From contig NZ_CP024866.1 of the NCBI RefSeq assembly GCF_004136015.1, positions 217,291 through 281,290 on the forward strand: 64,000 nucleotides of DNA, written 5' to 3'. The notes beneath the pieces are model-generated. The model saw only the letters and a list, made by a program, of their open reading frames with translations, had not been told where the DNA came from and did no database searches. Of this stretch, positions 54,516 through 63,631 are shown in pieces; position 1 is the first letter of the stretch, and each line of letters starts with the position of its first letter. Origin of the DNA: Pseudomonas sp. ACM7 (GTDB lineage Bacteria; Pseudomonadota; Gammaproteobacteria; Pseudomonadales; Pseudomonadaceae). A program made the position numbers and the translations under genes.

Positions 54516-55262
54516 TCAACCGTGCACCAGATAGGCTCCTGACGGAACCCGATATCGCAGCTTCTTGCATTTGCCGGGTTTTGGCTGATGCCCGGGCGGG
54601 CGATCAGGAAACCAGATTCGGCATTTACCCGGAGGCGGCCAATGGCCGCGGGGAATCTCAACCTCATCGTACGCGGGCTCTGGCTCGACGGAAGCCACTG
54701 GCAATTCTCCTTCGGGCTGTGGCCTGCCAGCCGTCGGCGTATCCGATACCCTCTCTGCCTGTGCGCTAGCGAAGTTGCCAGCGTTGGGTTGTTCAGCAGC
54801 GGCCATTTCTGCTTCGCGGCGCTTTTGGGCCTCCTCTTCGAGCCCCTTCTGTACTGCGACCAGGTCCACTTTGGCGTTGGGTGAGGTACTCGAAGCCTTG
54901 GCCTGCTGCGCCGCCTGGATCAATTGGAAGTTGCGGTTGCGTAACTCGACGTTGCTACCAACCCGCATGTTCGAGCGCGCCGCCAACGTTTCAGCCTGCT
55001 GGTACTGCCCCTGCTGAAGACGCAACACACCAAGGTAATGCAGCGTCGCGGGATTGTTCGGCTGGATATGCAGGGCACGCTCCAGCGTGGCAGCGGCTTG
55101 GTCCCACTGGCCATTTTCATACTGCCGCGAGGCGGTTTCGATTAGCGTGGTTGATGCGCTGTTACTTTGCGAGGGCGCTCTTCGCTCGGCAGCAACCGAG
55201 CAAAGCGACACGACGGCGCAGAACACCAGGATGAGACCCGGCAGAAAACTCTTGGTTGGCAT
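54516..55262 (-). CDS. secreted TPR protein with conserved C-terminal module
   Basis: 248 residues: signal peptide (SFLPGLILVFCAVVSLCSVA), two TPR-like units (RQYENGQWDQAAATLERALH, LHYLGVLRLQQGQYQQAETL), a charged linker, and a C-terminal module WPPPGKCRIWFPDRPPGHQP then KCKKLRYRVPSGAYLVHG found in related pseudomonad proteins. The start overlaps an upstream stop (TGATG), implying coupling to a gene that is now lost. Confidence 0.75.
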   Translation of the reverse strand: MPTKSFLPGLILVFCAVVSLCSVAAERRAPSQSNSASTTLIETASRQYENGQWDQAAATLERALHIQPNNPATLHYLGVLRLQQGQYQQAETLAARSNMRVGSNVELRNRNFQLIQAAQQAKASSTSPNAKVDLVAVQKGLEEEAQKRREAEMAAAEQPNAGNFASAQAERVSDTPTAGRPQPEGELPVASVEPEPAYDEVEIPRGHWPPPGKCRIWFPDRPPGHQPKPGKCKKLRYRVPSGAYLVHG

Positions 55263-55264
55263 CA

Positions 55265-55430
55265 GGGGGGCGGACTCGGCTGATCTAGGACGGCACTGCC
55301 GTAAAACAGGCCCCAGCGCTGCTCGGCATCTCCGATACAGGGCCCCTGTTGACCTGACCAGTGCCCTGAAGTTCCCGCTGCAACGGCCACTGCGGATGGC
55401 CTGGAATCCGCAGCCTTCTCATGCTGATTG
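55265..55430 (-). pseudogene. possible 3' end of a lost gene before the TPR gene
   Basis: A frame reading GHWSGQQGPCIGDAEQRWGL then FYGSAVLDQPSPPP ends in TGATG over the TPR start. The sequence looks like the end of a real protein that was truncated next to the AraC gene. Weak evidence, parent unknown. Confidence 0.3.
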
Positions 55431-56375
55431 TCTGCGCCAGGTGCCGGGTGATGTGCCGAACTGGCGTTTGAATGCGCGACTGAACGCGGCTTCGGATTCG
55501 TAGCCAACAGCAAAGCCGATTTGCGCCACATTACCGCGACCTTCGCGCAGGTGCTGAGCCGCCACGTGCATACGCCAGAGCGTCAGGTATTGCATCGGTG
55601 GCTGTCCGACCAATGTCGTGAATCGCTCCGCGAATACCGAGCGTGACATGCCCACTTCAAGCGCCAGGGCTTCAGCCGTCCAGCCCTCGGTTGGACGAGC
55701 ATGGAGCAGCGCCAGTGCGCGCCCGATATGCGGATCTCGCAAACCCGCCAGCCACCCGCGCCGTTCAGTGGGGAGGTTCGCGACATACTGGCTGACGGCT
55801 TCGACGAACAGCAATTCGGATAATTTGGCGATGACCGTAGTCGAGCCGACGCGCCCCGCCGCGATCTCACTGACAGCGAAACGGAATGAGCTTTCAATCC
55901 AGGCTCCCGAAGCCGTCGCGCGGACATCTAACTTCAACAAGGATGGCAGCGACGAAAGCAACGGACTGAACGGTGTTTCAGAGCCGAGGAATCCGCACAA
56001 TAACTGTGTGGCCTCGCCGCCCCCGCCGTACTTGATTCGTGAAATGCCGCCGACTTCCGGCGGCTGAATAACTTCGCGCCCCGACATGGGCTCAATGCTT
56101 AGATCACTGCCAAAAGTATGAACGTCATTGCGGGGAAGCAGAATGAGTTCGCCTGCCCGCACGTCGAGGGGGGCGCCATCGTCGATTCGCAATTGCATGT
56201 GCCCAGCGGCGACAAAATGCGACGCAATGACATGTCGAGGTGCCGCCAGGAACGGTTTGCAATCGTCCGCAGAGATTCTTCCGTTGATGCACCAGGGCGC
56301 GGTGAATTCCGCCTCGAGGAAGACCCCTCCAGACAGCCGAATCACACGTAACACATCAGATAGCGCATCCAACAA
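55419..56375 (-). CDS. AraC-family regulator with cupin sensor
   Basis: 318 residues; N-terminal cupin (MQLRIDDGAPLDVRAGELIL, LPRNDVHTFGSD) and C-terminal double helix-turn-helix (ALEVGMSRSVFAERFTTLVG and IGFAVGYESEAAFSRAFKRQ). Complete, unlike the fragment at 10.2-10.4 kb, to which its sensor domain is related. Divergent from the diiron-protein gene and a candidate regulator of it. Confidence 0.9.
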   Translation of the reverse strand: MLDALSDVLRVIRLSGGVFLEAEFTAPWCINGRISADDCKPFLAAPRHVIASHFVAAGHMQLRIDDGAPLDVRAGELILLPRNDVHTFGSDLSIEPMSGREVIQPPEVGGISRIKYGGGGEATQLLCGFLGSETPFSPLLSSLPSLLKLDVRATASGAWIESSFRFAVSEIAAGRVGSTTVIAKLSELLFVEAVSQYVANLPTERRGWLAGLRDPHIGRALALLHARPTEGWTAEALALEVGMSRSVFAERFTTLVGQPPMQYLTLWRMHVAAQHLREGRGNVAQIGFAVGYESEAAFSRAFKRQFGTSPGTWRRQSA

Positions 56376-56574
56376 TTGCCAGCCCTCCTTTCCGGAGTCC
56401 GGAGCATGTAATCAGGCGCGCTGGTCATTCACCGCCTGAACTGCGAGGCCTAGATTAGCACCAACGTGGACTCAGTGATCGAGACGATCCCCAGATGCTT
56501 CATCAATGGTCGTTGACTCCCGCGTTAACCGTAATTGACCCATTCCAACTCGACCACGGAAGCCGGAGATCAAT

Positions 56575-57528
56575 ATGAACACCGCAGTTACCCTACCCAG
56601 CCCGGATTCGGGCAACGCCGCCCGTTATGCTCAACTTGTCAGATCATCGAAGAAAGCGGAATGGCAGATCGATCGCGATTTGCTACAGGAGCGCAGCTTC
56701 GACTTCTCGCGCAAATTCTTGCCCGACGGACTATCGCGGATCGATCGCCTGACCTTTCTCGCTGCCGAGGAGGCGCGCCTGCTCAGCCAGATTCAGGGCC
56801 GAACCTATGCGTATATTATTGGCCTGGTCGAGCGTTTCATCAGTGCCAAAATGCTCGATCAAGGTCGGGCCCATGTATTTGACGATCAGCTCGCACTCGA
56901 AGCGCTGGTGCGCTTTTCCAACGACGAGATCAAGCATCAGGAGTTGTTCCGGCGCATTGAGGTAATGATGGGTACTCAATTGCCAGCGGGATATTGTCAA
57001 GTTGCTGATCCAAACGATGTGGCGCGCGCGGTACTTGCGGCCAGCACTTGGTCGGTACTGGCGCTGACCTGCCATATCGAGCTGTTTGTTCAGACGCACT
57101 ACGTGCAAAGCATCGCCCCGCACGAGGAGTTGTGCCCACTCTTCAAGGATGTCTTCAAATTTCACTGGAAGGATGAAAGCCGGCACGTCGTACTCGATGA
57201 ACTGGAGTGGAAGGCGGAGCACGCGAAACTCTCGCCAGCCGAGCACGACCAGGCAGTGAACGATCTGATTGCGCTGGTGACGGCCGTCGACGCAATCCTG
57301 CAGGCACAGTCGGCATCCGATGCCGACTACTTCATTCGAAATGCTTCACGATTGTTCAGTGTCGATGAGACAGCGCAAATCAAAGCCTCCGTGCTGAGCG
57401 CCTACCGTTGGCAATACATTATCTCGGGCGTGCAGCATCCACACTTTGGCCGGCTGCTTACGCGCATGACGACGCCAGCACAGATGTCCAAGGTTCAGAG
57501 CGCACTGGCACCCATCATGAGCAACTGA
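56575..57528 (+). CDS. ferritin-like diiron protein (AurF-type oxygenase candidate)
   Basis: 317-residue helical protein with two carboxylate-histidine clusters (EIKHQE and DESRH) and a central EAR and HIELF, a layout expected for diiron N-oxygenases of the AurF type or related ferritin-like enzymes. Strong ribosome site CCGGAG. The MAPEG gene follows. Substrate unknown. Confidence 0.75.
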   Translation: MNTAVTLPSPDSGNAARYAQLVRSSKKAEWQIDRDLLQERSFDFSRKFLPDGLSRIDRLTFLAAEEARLLSQIQGRTYAYIIGLVERFISAKMLDQGRAHVFDDQLALEALVRFSNDEIKHQELFRRIEVMMGTQLPAGYCQVADPNDVARAVLAASTWSVLALTCHIELFVQTHYVQSIAPHEELCPLFKDVFKFHWKDESRHVVLDELEWKAEHAKLSPAEHDQAVNDLIALVTAVDAILQAQSASDADYFIRNASRLFSVDETAQIKASVLSAYRWQYIISGVQHPHFGRLLTRMTTPAQMSKVQSALAPIMSN

Positions 57529-57608
57529 TCTACAGGGGCGACCGACCGCGCGTCGGTCGCACAATGGTGGGATGACATGCTGAAAATGATTGATTGAGGA
57601 TGGCAGCC

Positions 57609-58031
57609 ATGACGATTCCGATGTGGATGCTGCTTGGATTTACGACCTGGACTTTACTGTTGTTGATGGCAACCGTCGGGGTGTATCGCTGGGTCGGAAT
57701 CTTGTTCTCGAATGTTCCGATTGCTTCTTTCCGAAGCGATCAGCTCGAAGGCGAGGATTGGTATCGGCGCGGGACAAGAGCACACGCGAACTGTGTGGAA
57801 AATCTGCCTGTCTTTGGCGTCATCGTGTTCGTGATTTCAGCCCTTGGTGTCGACGGCCCTGCAGTGAGCTGCTTGTCCATAATCGTACTGATCGCTCGCG
57901 TGTTCCAGTCTCTGGTTCACGTATCCCATGTGCAAACCGATATCTTCGTGGCGGTTCGATTTACCTTCTTTTGCGTGCAGTTGGTCTGTTTTCTCGCACT
58001 CATTGTTATAGCCACTTGTTACGGCGCATGA
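57609..58031 (+). CDS. MAPEG-family membrane protein
   Basis: 140 residues, four hydrophobic segments; the signature GTRAHANCVENLPVFGVIVF (with ARVFQSLVHV later) is the MAPEG motif. Family members are glutathione-linked or eicosanoid-metabolising membrane enzymes; the bacterial role is mostly unknown. ATG 57609 has AGGATGG upstream and is preferred to ATG 57600. Probably co-transcribed with the diiron-protein gene. Confidence 0.82.
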   Translation: MTIPMWMLLGFTTWTLLLLMATVGVYRWVGILFSNVPIASFRSDQLEGEDWYRRGTRAHANCVENLPVFGVIVFVISALGVDGPAVSCLSIIVLIARVFQSLVHVSHVQTDIFVAVRFTFFCVQLVCFLALIVIATCYGA

Positions 58032-58238
58032 ATACAAACGGAACCGATGAGGTACAAGCAGTACTCGCTCGTGAAGGTTAGGAAACCGCGATAAGGGCTT
58101 GTTCGGCCATACACCACTCCATTTAAGACTTGATACAAAGAGCTTTGGAGAAATAGAGACGAGTCTTCCAAGACCTTCCGTCCTACGGAGGGCGCGGTCA
58201 CTCGGCGAACCGGCATTGCCTGAATACCTCAACAAACC

Positions 58239-61136
58239 CTAACGCCCCATCAGCGAACTCGCCAACAACGCCTCCAACCCCATCGGCTTGGCAAAATAAT
58301 AACCCTGAGCCTGCCCTGCGCCCATTTCGCGCAGCAAGACCAGCGTCGCTTCATCCTCGACACCTTCGGCCACCACACTCAGGTCCAGCGATTCGGCCAT
58401 ACGCACAATCGCCCGGACGATCGCGCGACTGCGAGCGCTGGTGGTCAGTTCGAGGATGAACGACTTGTCGATCTTCAAGCCGCTGAAACGGTATTGATGC
58501 ACATAGCTCAGGGATGAAAACCCTGCACCGAAGTCATCGAGCACCACCGACATGCCGTTGTCGGCCAATTGCTGCATAGTCAGTCGGGCAATCGCCGGCT
58601 CCGCCACCAGCGCACCTTCGGTCAACTCCAGGCAGATCCGCGACGGCGAAACCCCATGCCGCGCCAACAGCGCAAGCACATCACTGGCGAAGTCGGGACG
58701 CGTCATGCTGTAGCTGGAGCAATTGACGTGCACCGCAGGCCAGTTAGCGTGCTCGGGCTGTGCGAGGATCAGTGCAATGCTGTTGAGCATGTACAGGTCC
58801 AGTCGACCGATCAGACGCAGCCCCTCGACATCCGGCAAAAACTCGCCCGGCGCGATCACCCGGCCGCCCGGCTGATGCCAGCGGATCAGCGCTTCAAGGG
58901 CCAACAGTTCTCCGCTTTCGACGCTGACAATCGGTTGGAAGTATGGCAGCAATTCGTCGGTACGCTTGAGCGCGTTGCGCAAGGCCCCTTCCCGCTCAAC
59001 CTGGTCCGAGACTTCACGACGTACTTCCTGATTGAACACCGCGTAGCTGTCGCGCCCGGCGCTCTTGACCCGGTACATCGCCGCGTCGGCGTCGCGCAGC
59101 AAGTCGGCTGGCTCCTGATGGAACTGACTGTCGGCGCTGACGATCCCGATGCTGCAGGACGAAAAAACCTCATAGCCATTGATTAAAAACGGCAGGTCAA
59201 ACGCCACCAGAATCCGTTCAGCGATGTCGATCACCACGTCCAGCGGCGCCTCGGGAGCGAGCACGGAAAACTCATCGCCCCCCAGGCGCGCCAGCATGTC
59301 GGTATCGCGCAGACAACCGCGCAAACGGTGGGCGGCCTGCATCAACAGCAGGTCGCCAAAATGGTGGCCGAGGCTGTCGTTGACCAGTTTGAAACGGTCG
59401 AGATCGATGAACATCACCGCCAGGGGTCCGCCTTCGCTGCCGAACTGCGACCAGGCCAGATTGAGGCGCTGTTGCAGGTAGGTACGATTCGGTAGCCCGG
59501 TCAGCGCATCGTGGGAGTTTTCGTGTTGCAACTTGGCATTGGCGTGATCGAGCTCGCGGGTGCGGTTCTGCACCCGGGCTTCCAGCTTGAGATTGGCGGC
59601 ATGGATCGCTTCGGCGGCCGTGCGTCGCGACAACGCGGTGTCGATGTGCCGCGACACGAACGTCAGCAGCTCCTGGTCACGCAGGGTATAGCGCACCTGC
59701 GAGGTATAGCTCTGCACCGCAAGCACGCCACGCACCACATCGCCATCGAACAAGGGGATGCCCAGCCAGGAATAGGATCGGAAATACACATCGGCAACTT
59801 CGATTTCACCGTGCGCAGTCAATCGGTCAGCTTCGTCGGCGTCAATCAGGCAAGGTCGGCGCTGACGGATCACGTACTCGGTCAAGCCCCGGCTCCCACG
59901 CCGTGCCACCGGGCAGGTCGTCTGCCGCTCATCAACGTAATACGGAAAGGTCACTTCACGGGTCGCGTCGTCGAACAGCGCAATGTAGAAATTCCGAGCG
60001 AACAGCAGATCACCGACGATGCCATGCAAGGTTTGAAACAACTCAGCCATGTCGCCAGGCTGGCTGGACAGCTCAGCGATCTGGAATAGCGCGCTCTGCA
60101 GATGTTCGGCGCGCTCTCGCTCTGCCACTTCCTGCCTCAACGCGTCGTTGAGTGCCGACAGCTCCAGGGTGCGACGCATCACTGTCGCCTCCAGATCCTC
60201 TCGGTGCAGAATCCGGTCCAGCGCCATGGCCACGTGGCGGGCTACCACCAGAAACAGCGCGCGGTCCTCGGCGCTGTAGGTACGAGAAACGTCGTAGACC
60301 TGCATCGCGAGCATGCCAAACACGTCATCCGAGGCACTTTTCAACGGTGCGCCCATCCAGAACTCGGGACGATCACCCACGCAGTAAAAACGCTCCTCGG
60401 CCTGAGCCGCGAGAATGCCGGCGGCGTCGATCAGCAACGGCTGGCCAGTGGTCAATACCTGGCCAGTCAACGACAGGTGCGAAAGGTCAAGGTATTCGTA
60501 GTGCGAGGACTCCACGGCATCAACATCAATGATGTCGACGTAATACGGGTAGTCAATCTTGCCGCTGTGCGGATCATACAACGCGAGATAGAAGTTCTCG
60601 GCGTCGATCAGGCTAGCCAGCAGCTGGTGAACCCCCACCAGAAACACTGACCGGTCGCGGGTCGAGCTGGCCAGGTAGGTAATTTCATACAGCACACGTT
60701 GAGTAATCTGCGCACGGGCAAGGGTATTCGTCTGCACCTGAATGCCCAGGCGCTGCGCAAACTCGGCGAGCGCCGGTTCCGCGGCAGCGTCAACTGGCGC
60801 GAGTAGCCAACCCAGCACACTTTCACCTTTACCGGTCGGCCAGCTGTGCAAGTGCCGGGTCAGGCAAAAGGTGTCGAACTCTTCATTCGCAACACTTGAC
60901 GGCCACTGCGCCAGTGGGTCGCCCTGCCCGACCAAATGCATTTGTTCACCAGAACGGTAAACCACCCACGCGGTGGTGTGCGCCCAGTTGCGCGCTGAGT
61001 CCAGCAGTTGATCGATCGTGTTCTCGTTGCCAGCGTAAGCCATGCAGACAGTGTCCGAATTCTCTTCAAGCCAAGATGCGACAACGTCGCAATCGCTCGA
61101 TTGCCGCAGGAAGTCGGTCAATGGACGAAAACTCAT
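58239..61136 (-). CDS. GAF-GAF-GGDEF-EAL cyclic-di-GMP protein
   Basis: 965-residue cytoplasmic enzyme. Two GAF domains (about 150-310 and 345-500, both with the FYxALYDDxxx-type core), a helical linker, GGDEF (RLGGDEFSVL intact, preceded by DALTGLPNRTYL) and EAL (ALEALIRWHQ, ICLELTEGAL, DDFGAGFSSLSYV, GLKIDKSF, AEGVED). Both catalytic signatures are intact, so it could make or degrade c-di-GMP; the EAL metal residues suggest real phosphodiesterase activity. Monocistronic. Confidence 0.92.
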   Translation of the reverse strand: MSFRPLTDFLRQSSDCDVVASWLEENSDTVCMAYAGNENTIDQLLDSARNWAHTTAWVVYRSGEQMHLVGQGDPLAQWPSSVANEEFDTFCLTRHLHSWPTGKGESVLGWLLAPVDAAAEPALAEFAQRLGIQVQTNTLARAQITQRVLYEITYLASSTRDRSVFLVGVHQLLASLIDAENFYLALYDPHSGKIDYPYYVDIIDVDAVESSHYEYLDLSHLSLTGQVLTTGQPLLIDAAGILAAQAEERFYCVGDRPEFWMGAPLKSASDDVFGMLAMQVYDVSRTYSAEDRALFLVVARHVAMALDRILHREDLEATVMRRTLELSALNDALRQEVAERERAEHLQSALFQIAELSSQPGDMAELFQTLHGIVGDLLFARNFYIALFDDATREVTFPYYVDERQTTCPVARRGSRGLTEYVIRQRRPCLIDADEADRLTAHGEIEVADVYFRSYSWLGIPLFDGDVVRGVLAVQSYTSQVRYTLRDQELLTFVSRHIDTALSRRTAAEAIHAANLKLEARVQNRTRELDHANAKLQHENSHDALTGLPNRTYLQQRLNLAWSQFGSEGGPLAVMFIDLDRFKLVNDSLGHHFGDLLLMQAAHRLRGCLRDTDMLARLGGDEFSVLAPEAPLDVVIDIAERILVAFDLPFLINGYEVFSSCSIGIVSADSQFHQEPADLLRDADAAMYRVKSAGRDSYAVFNQEVRREVSDQVEREGALRNALKRTDELLPYFQPIVSVESGELLALEALIRWHQPGGRVIAPGEFLPDVEGLRLIGRLDLYMLNSIALILAQPEHANWPAVHVNCSSYSMTRPDFASDVLALLARHGVSPSRICLELTEGALVAEPAIARLTMQQLADNGMSVVLDDFGAGFSSLSYVHQYRFSGLKIDKSFILELTTSARSRAIVRAIVRMAESLDLSVVAEGVEDEATLVLLREMGAGQAQGYYFAKPMGLEALLASSLMGR

Positions 61137-61357
61137 CAGCGCTCCCTGAGCCAGAAACTGGCAATACTGACTTACTGGTTGCTCGCAATGCGCCAGTGAG
61201 CTTCACGTTTATAGAGTTTTTATTCAATCGGTTTTTTCGAATTGTGAGTTGCTTCCTCATCAGGTCATCCTGTAAGAGCGCCAACTCAGCTAACGACTGA
61301 CAAGTCGTGCCTGCGCACAATTATCCAAGTAGTTCCACCAGGAAAAGGAGCGTCCTT

Positions 61358-61858
61358 ATGGAACCCGTCACAATTCGTACCATGCAAAGCACTGATGCCG
61401 AGGCGTTGCTGACTTTTGAAGTGGACAATCGCGAGTGGTTCGAGCGCCACATTGACGCGCGTGGTGCTGCTTTTTACTCGGTGCAGGGTGTCACCGAGCA
61501 CATTGCTGCCTATTTAGCTGATCATGCCGCCGGCATCTGGCACCCATTTGTCATCGAAGACGCTGGCGGACAAATAGTGGGCAGAGCGAACCTGAAAGAC
61601 ATCGACACGTCCGCGCGGTCGGCAGAAGTGGGCTATCGGATTGCTCAAAGTGCTTGCGGGCAAGGACTGGCAACGCTGGCGGTGAAGCATCTGATTCAGC
61701 AGGCGCAGTTGCGTTGGAACCTTAAACAGCTGGTTGCCAACGTGCACGCTGAAAATATCGGCTCGGCAAAAGTCCTCAAGCGCTGTGGCTTCCTGATCGA
61801 ACATGTATCCCGGCAAGCAGGGACTGACCAGGAGTATCGGCTTGGCCTTTCAATTTAG
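61358..61858 (+). CDS. GNAT family N-acetyltransferase (RimJ/RimL-like)
   Basis: 166 residues; IAQSACGQGLATLAVKHLI is the acetyl-CoA loop and ENIGSAKVLKRCGFLIE motif B. The N-terminal block (FEVDNREWFERHID) is typical of the ribosomal-protein acetyltransferase branch. AAGGAG precedes ATG 61358. Divergent from the GAF/GGDEF/EAL gene. Confidence 0.87.
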   Translation: MEPVTIRTMQSTDAEALLTFEVDNREWFERHIDARGAAFYSVQGVTEHIAAYLADHAAGIWHPFVIEDAGGQIVGRANLKDIDTSARSAEVGYRIAQSACGQGLATLAVKHLIQQAQLRWNLKQLVANVHAENIGSAKVLKRCGFLIEHVSRQAGTDQEYRLGLSI

Positions 61859-61894
61859 ATGATTGAAAGATGGGTCGATACGAGTCACGCAGAC

Positions 61895-61935
61895 AAAAAA
61901 AGCCCCGCTACCGAATGCGGTGCGGGGCAAAAAAC
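61895..61935 (-). terminator. terminator of the lipoprotein gene
   Basis: Reverse strand: GCCCCGC (61928-61922) pairs with GCGGGGC (61908-61902) followed by a run of seven T. It lies downstream of the reverse-strand lipoprotein gene; the forward strand has A runs, not T runs, so it does not terminate the GNAT gene. Confidence 0.8.
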
Positions 61936-61989
61936 TGGTCGGTTGCGGCCAACCAAAGGAGCTCTGTAGAAAGCGTTTACGGGCCGGGG

Positions 61990-62331
61990 TCAGATGCATT
62001 CCTGTGCGGCGCGCTCAAAACTTGAAGGCAACAAGTTCGAGGCCAGCAAGTGCCGCTCGTAGATGAACACCTTGCCGCCGTTCCCGACCTTGTAGGCTTC
62101 CAGCACGTTATCCGCCGAGACTTTGCTCGGTACCACGATCCGGTAGCTGCGCTGGGTCTGCGAGACGGTCGGGTTCAACGCGCTGCCCTGCAATTTCGGT
62201 ACGACGCACTCAGCGTATTGGGCCGGGGTCTTACTGGTCAGCAAGGTCAGGGTCGGGTCGTTCGGCGCGGAGGCACAACCGGCGAGCAACAAAGCGCCAA
62301 ACGCCAGGGCAGGCACAAATAAAAGACGCAT
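61990..62331 (-). CDS. small lipoprotein
   Basis: 113 residues with a signal peptide and lipobox (FGALLLAGCAS). The mature part (KTPAQYAECVVPKLQGSALN, VLEAYKVGNGGKVFIYER) looks like a conserved outer-membrane lipoprotein of unknown role. ATG 62331 follows AGGATGAG and is preferred to ATG 62340 and 62367. Confidence 0.75.
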   Translation of the reverse strand: MRLLFVPALAFGALLLAGCASAPNDPTLTLLTSKTPAQYAECVVPKLQGSALNPTVSQTQRSYRIVVPSKVSADNVLEAYKVGNGGKVFIYERHLLASNLLPSSFERAAQECI

Positions 62332-62520
62332 CGGTCTCATCCTGAAAATAAAAGGTTCGTTCATCACATCACCCGAATTTTCGTGAGTGGCGTGTCGTTG
62401 GAGGGGACTTTCCGGCTATTGCCATCAAAGTAGAACTTGCGTTTCATGATGGTCACTATTACCTCTAGCAATAGTTGTGCGCCGCGCAGACGGATACACA
62501 CTCAATCACCACCGAAAAAG

Positions 62521-62781
62521 ATGGATGAGGATCGCTCCTTGAGAACTTTTGACTTGATCCGCAACGCCGTTCTGCCCGATTTTCGTGACCGGGTGGCCGA
62601 GTACCTGGTCCAGTACGAAACCGTATTGTTGGGCGAACACGCGCCCGACCCAGAGCTTGCGCGGGCCACCGCCAATCAGTTGCGCGGTTATTTGCGTGGG
62701 TTGAATACCACGCGGGTGCTGGGCATGGCGGATTGGGAAGAACTGGATCGGCGGGTAGTGAATACGTGGCTTTCGTCCTGA
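62521..62781 (+). CDS. conserved small hypothetical protein
   Basis: 86-residue helical protein starting MDEDRSLRTFDLIRNAVLPD and containing DPELARATANQLRGYLRGLN, a pattern seen in a small pseudomonad family. Weak ribosome site; function unknown. Confidence 0.6.
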   Translation: MDEDRSLRTFDLIRNAVLPDFRDRVAEYLVQYETVLLGEHAPDPELARATANQLRGYLRGLNTTRVLGMADWEELDRRVVNTWLSS

Positions 62782-62894
62782 CCGACTCTTCCCCTCCACA
62801 CACCTGACTGTAGCTATCAAATCCATCCCCACTGTATCTGCTTCAACCCAACGACTACGGATAGCCTTGTCTCTCATCCAGGGAAATCTGCGCT

Positions 62895-63524
62895 ATGCCG
62901 GACGCCACCAACCTTTACCTGTTCACTGTCGCCGCCCTGCTGTTGCTGATCGTGCCTGGCCCGAACATGGCCATCGTCACCAGCCATGCCGTTGCCCATG
63001 GCTGGCGTGCCGGTTTCGCCGCAGCATTGGGAATCACCCTGGCCGACGTGCTGATGACCGCCATGGTTAGCGCGGGGCTCGGTGCGTTGGTGATGAGTTG
63101 GACGCCGGCATTTGATTTGCTGCGGTGGGCCGGGGCTTGTTATCTGATGTGGCTGGCGTGGAAGGCATTGAGTACTCCGCCGGCGGATGCTGACGCTCAA
63201 CCTGCATTGGCATCGCTGCGCAAAATCTTTATCCGGGCGACCCTCAACAGCCTGCTGAATCCCAAGGCACTGTTGTTCTTCATGGTATTCCTGCCGCAAT
63301 TCGTCACATTGGGAGCCAGCAGTGTCACCCTGCAACTGACGGTATTGGGTGTGTTGCTTGCGCTGATCGCCTTGATCTTTCATTCCCTGCTCAGCGTCTG
63401 TGCCGGGCAGCTGCATGGGCGCCTGTGCGCAGGCATAATCTCCAGGCGCTTGGGTGCTTATTGCTTCGCTGTCGTCATGACGACGCTGGCGGCGCGTTTG
63501 TTGGTGCTGAACCGGACAGGCTAA
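62895..63524 (+). CDS. LysE-family amino-acid exporter
   Basis: 209-residue intact exporter with about six segments and the family signature LLLIVPGPNMAIVTSHAVAHG plus LNSLLNPKALLFFMVFLPQF. Exports basic or other amino acids or small metabolites. An N-terminally truncated relative lies at 6435-6890. Confidence 0.88.
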   Translation: MPDATNLYLFTVAALLLLIVPGPNMAIVTSHAVAHGWRAGFAAALGITLADVLMTAMVSAGLGALVMSWTPAFDLLRWAGACYLMWLAWKALSTPPADADAQPALASLRKIFIRATLNSLLNPKALLFFMVFLPQFVTLGASSVTLQLTVLGVLLALIALIFHSLLSVCAGQLHGRLCAGIISRRLGAYCFAVVMTTLAARLLVLNRTG

Positions 63525-63631
63525 AGCAGCCGCATCGATATCGCTCAATAGCTGTCGCTCGTGGAGGTCACCTTTCACTGCCCCTCCAAAACCTGCACAA
63601 TTGCCGGCTTTTTTCGCGACAGGAAGTCCCC

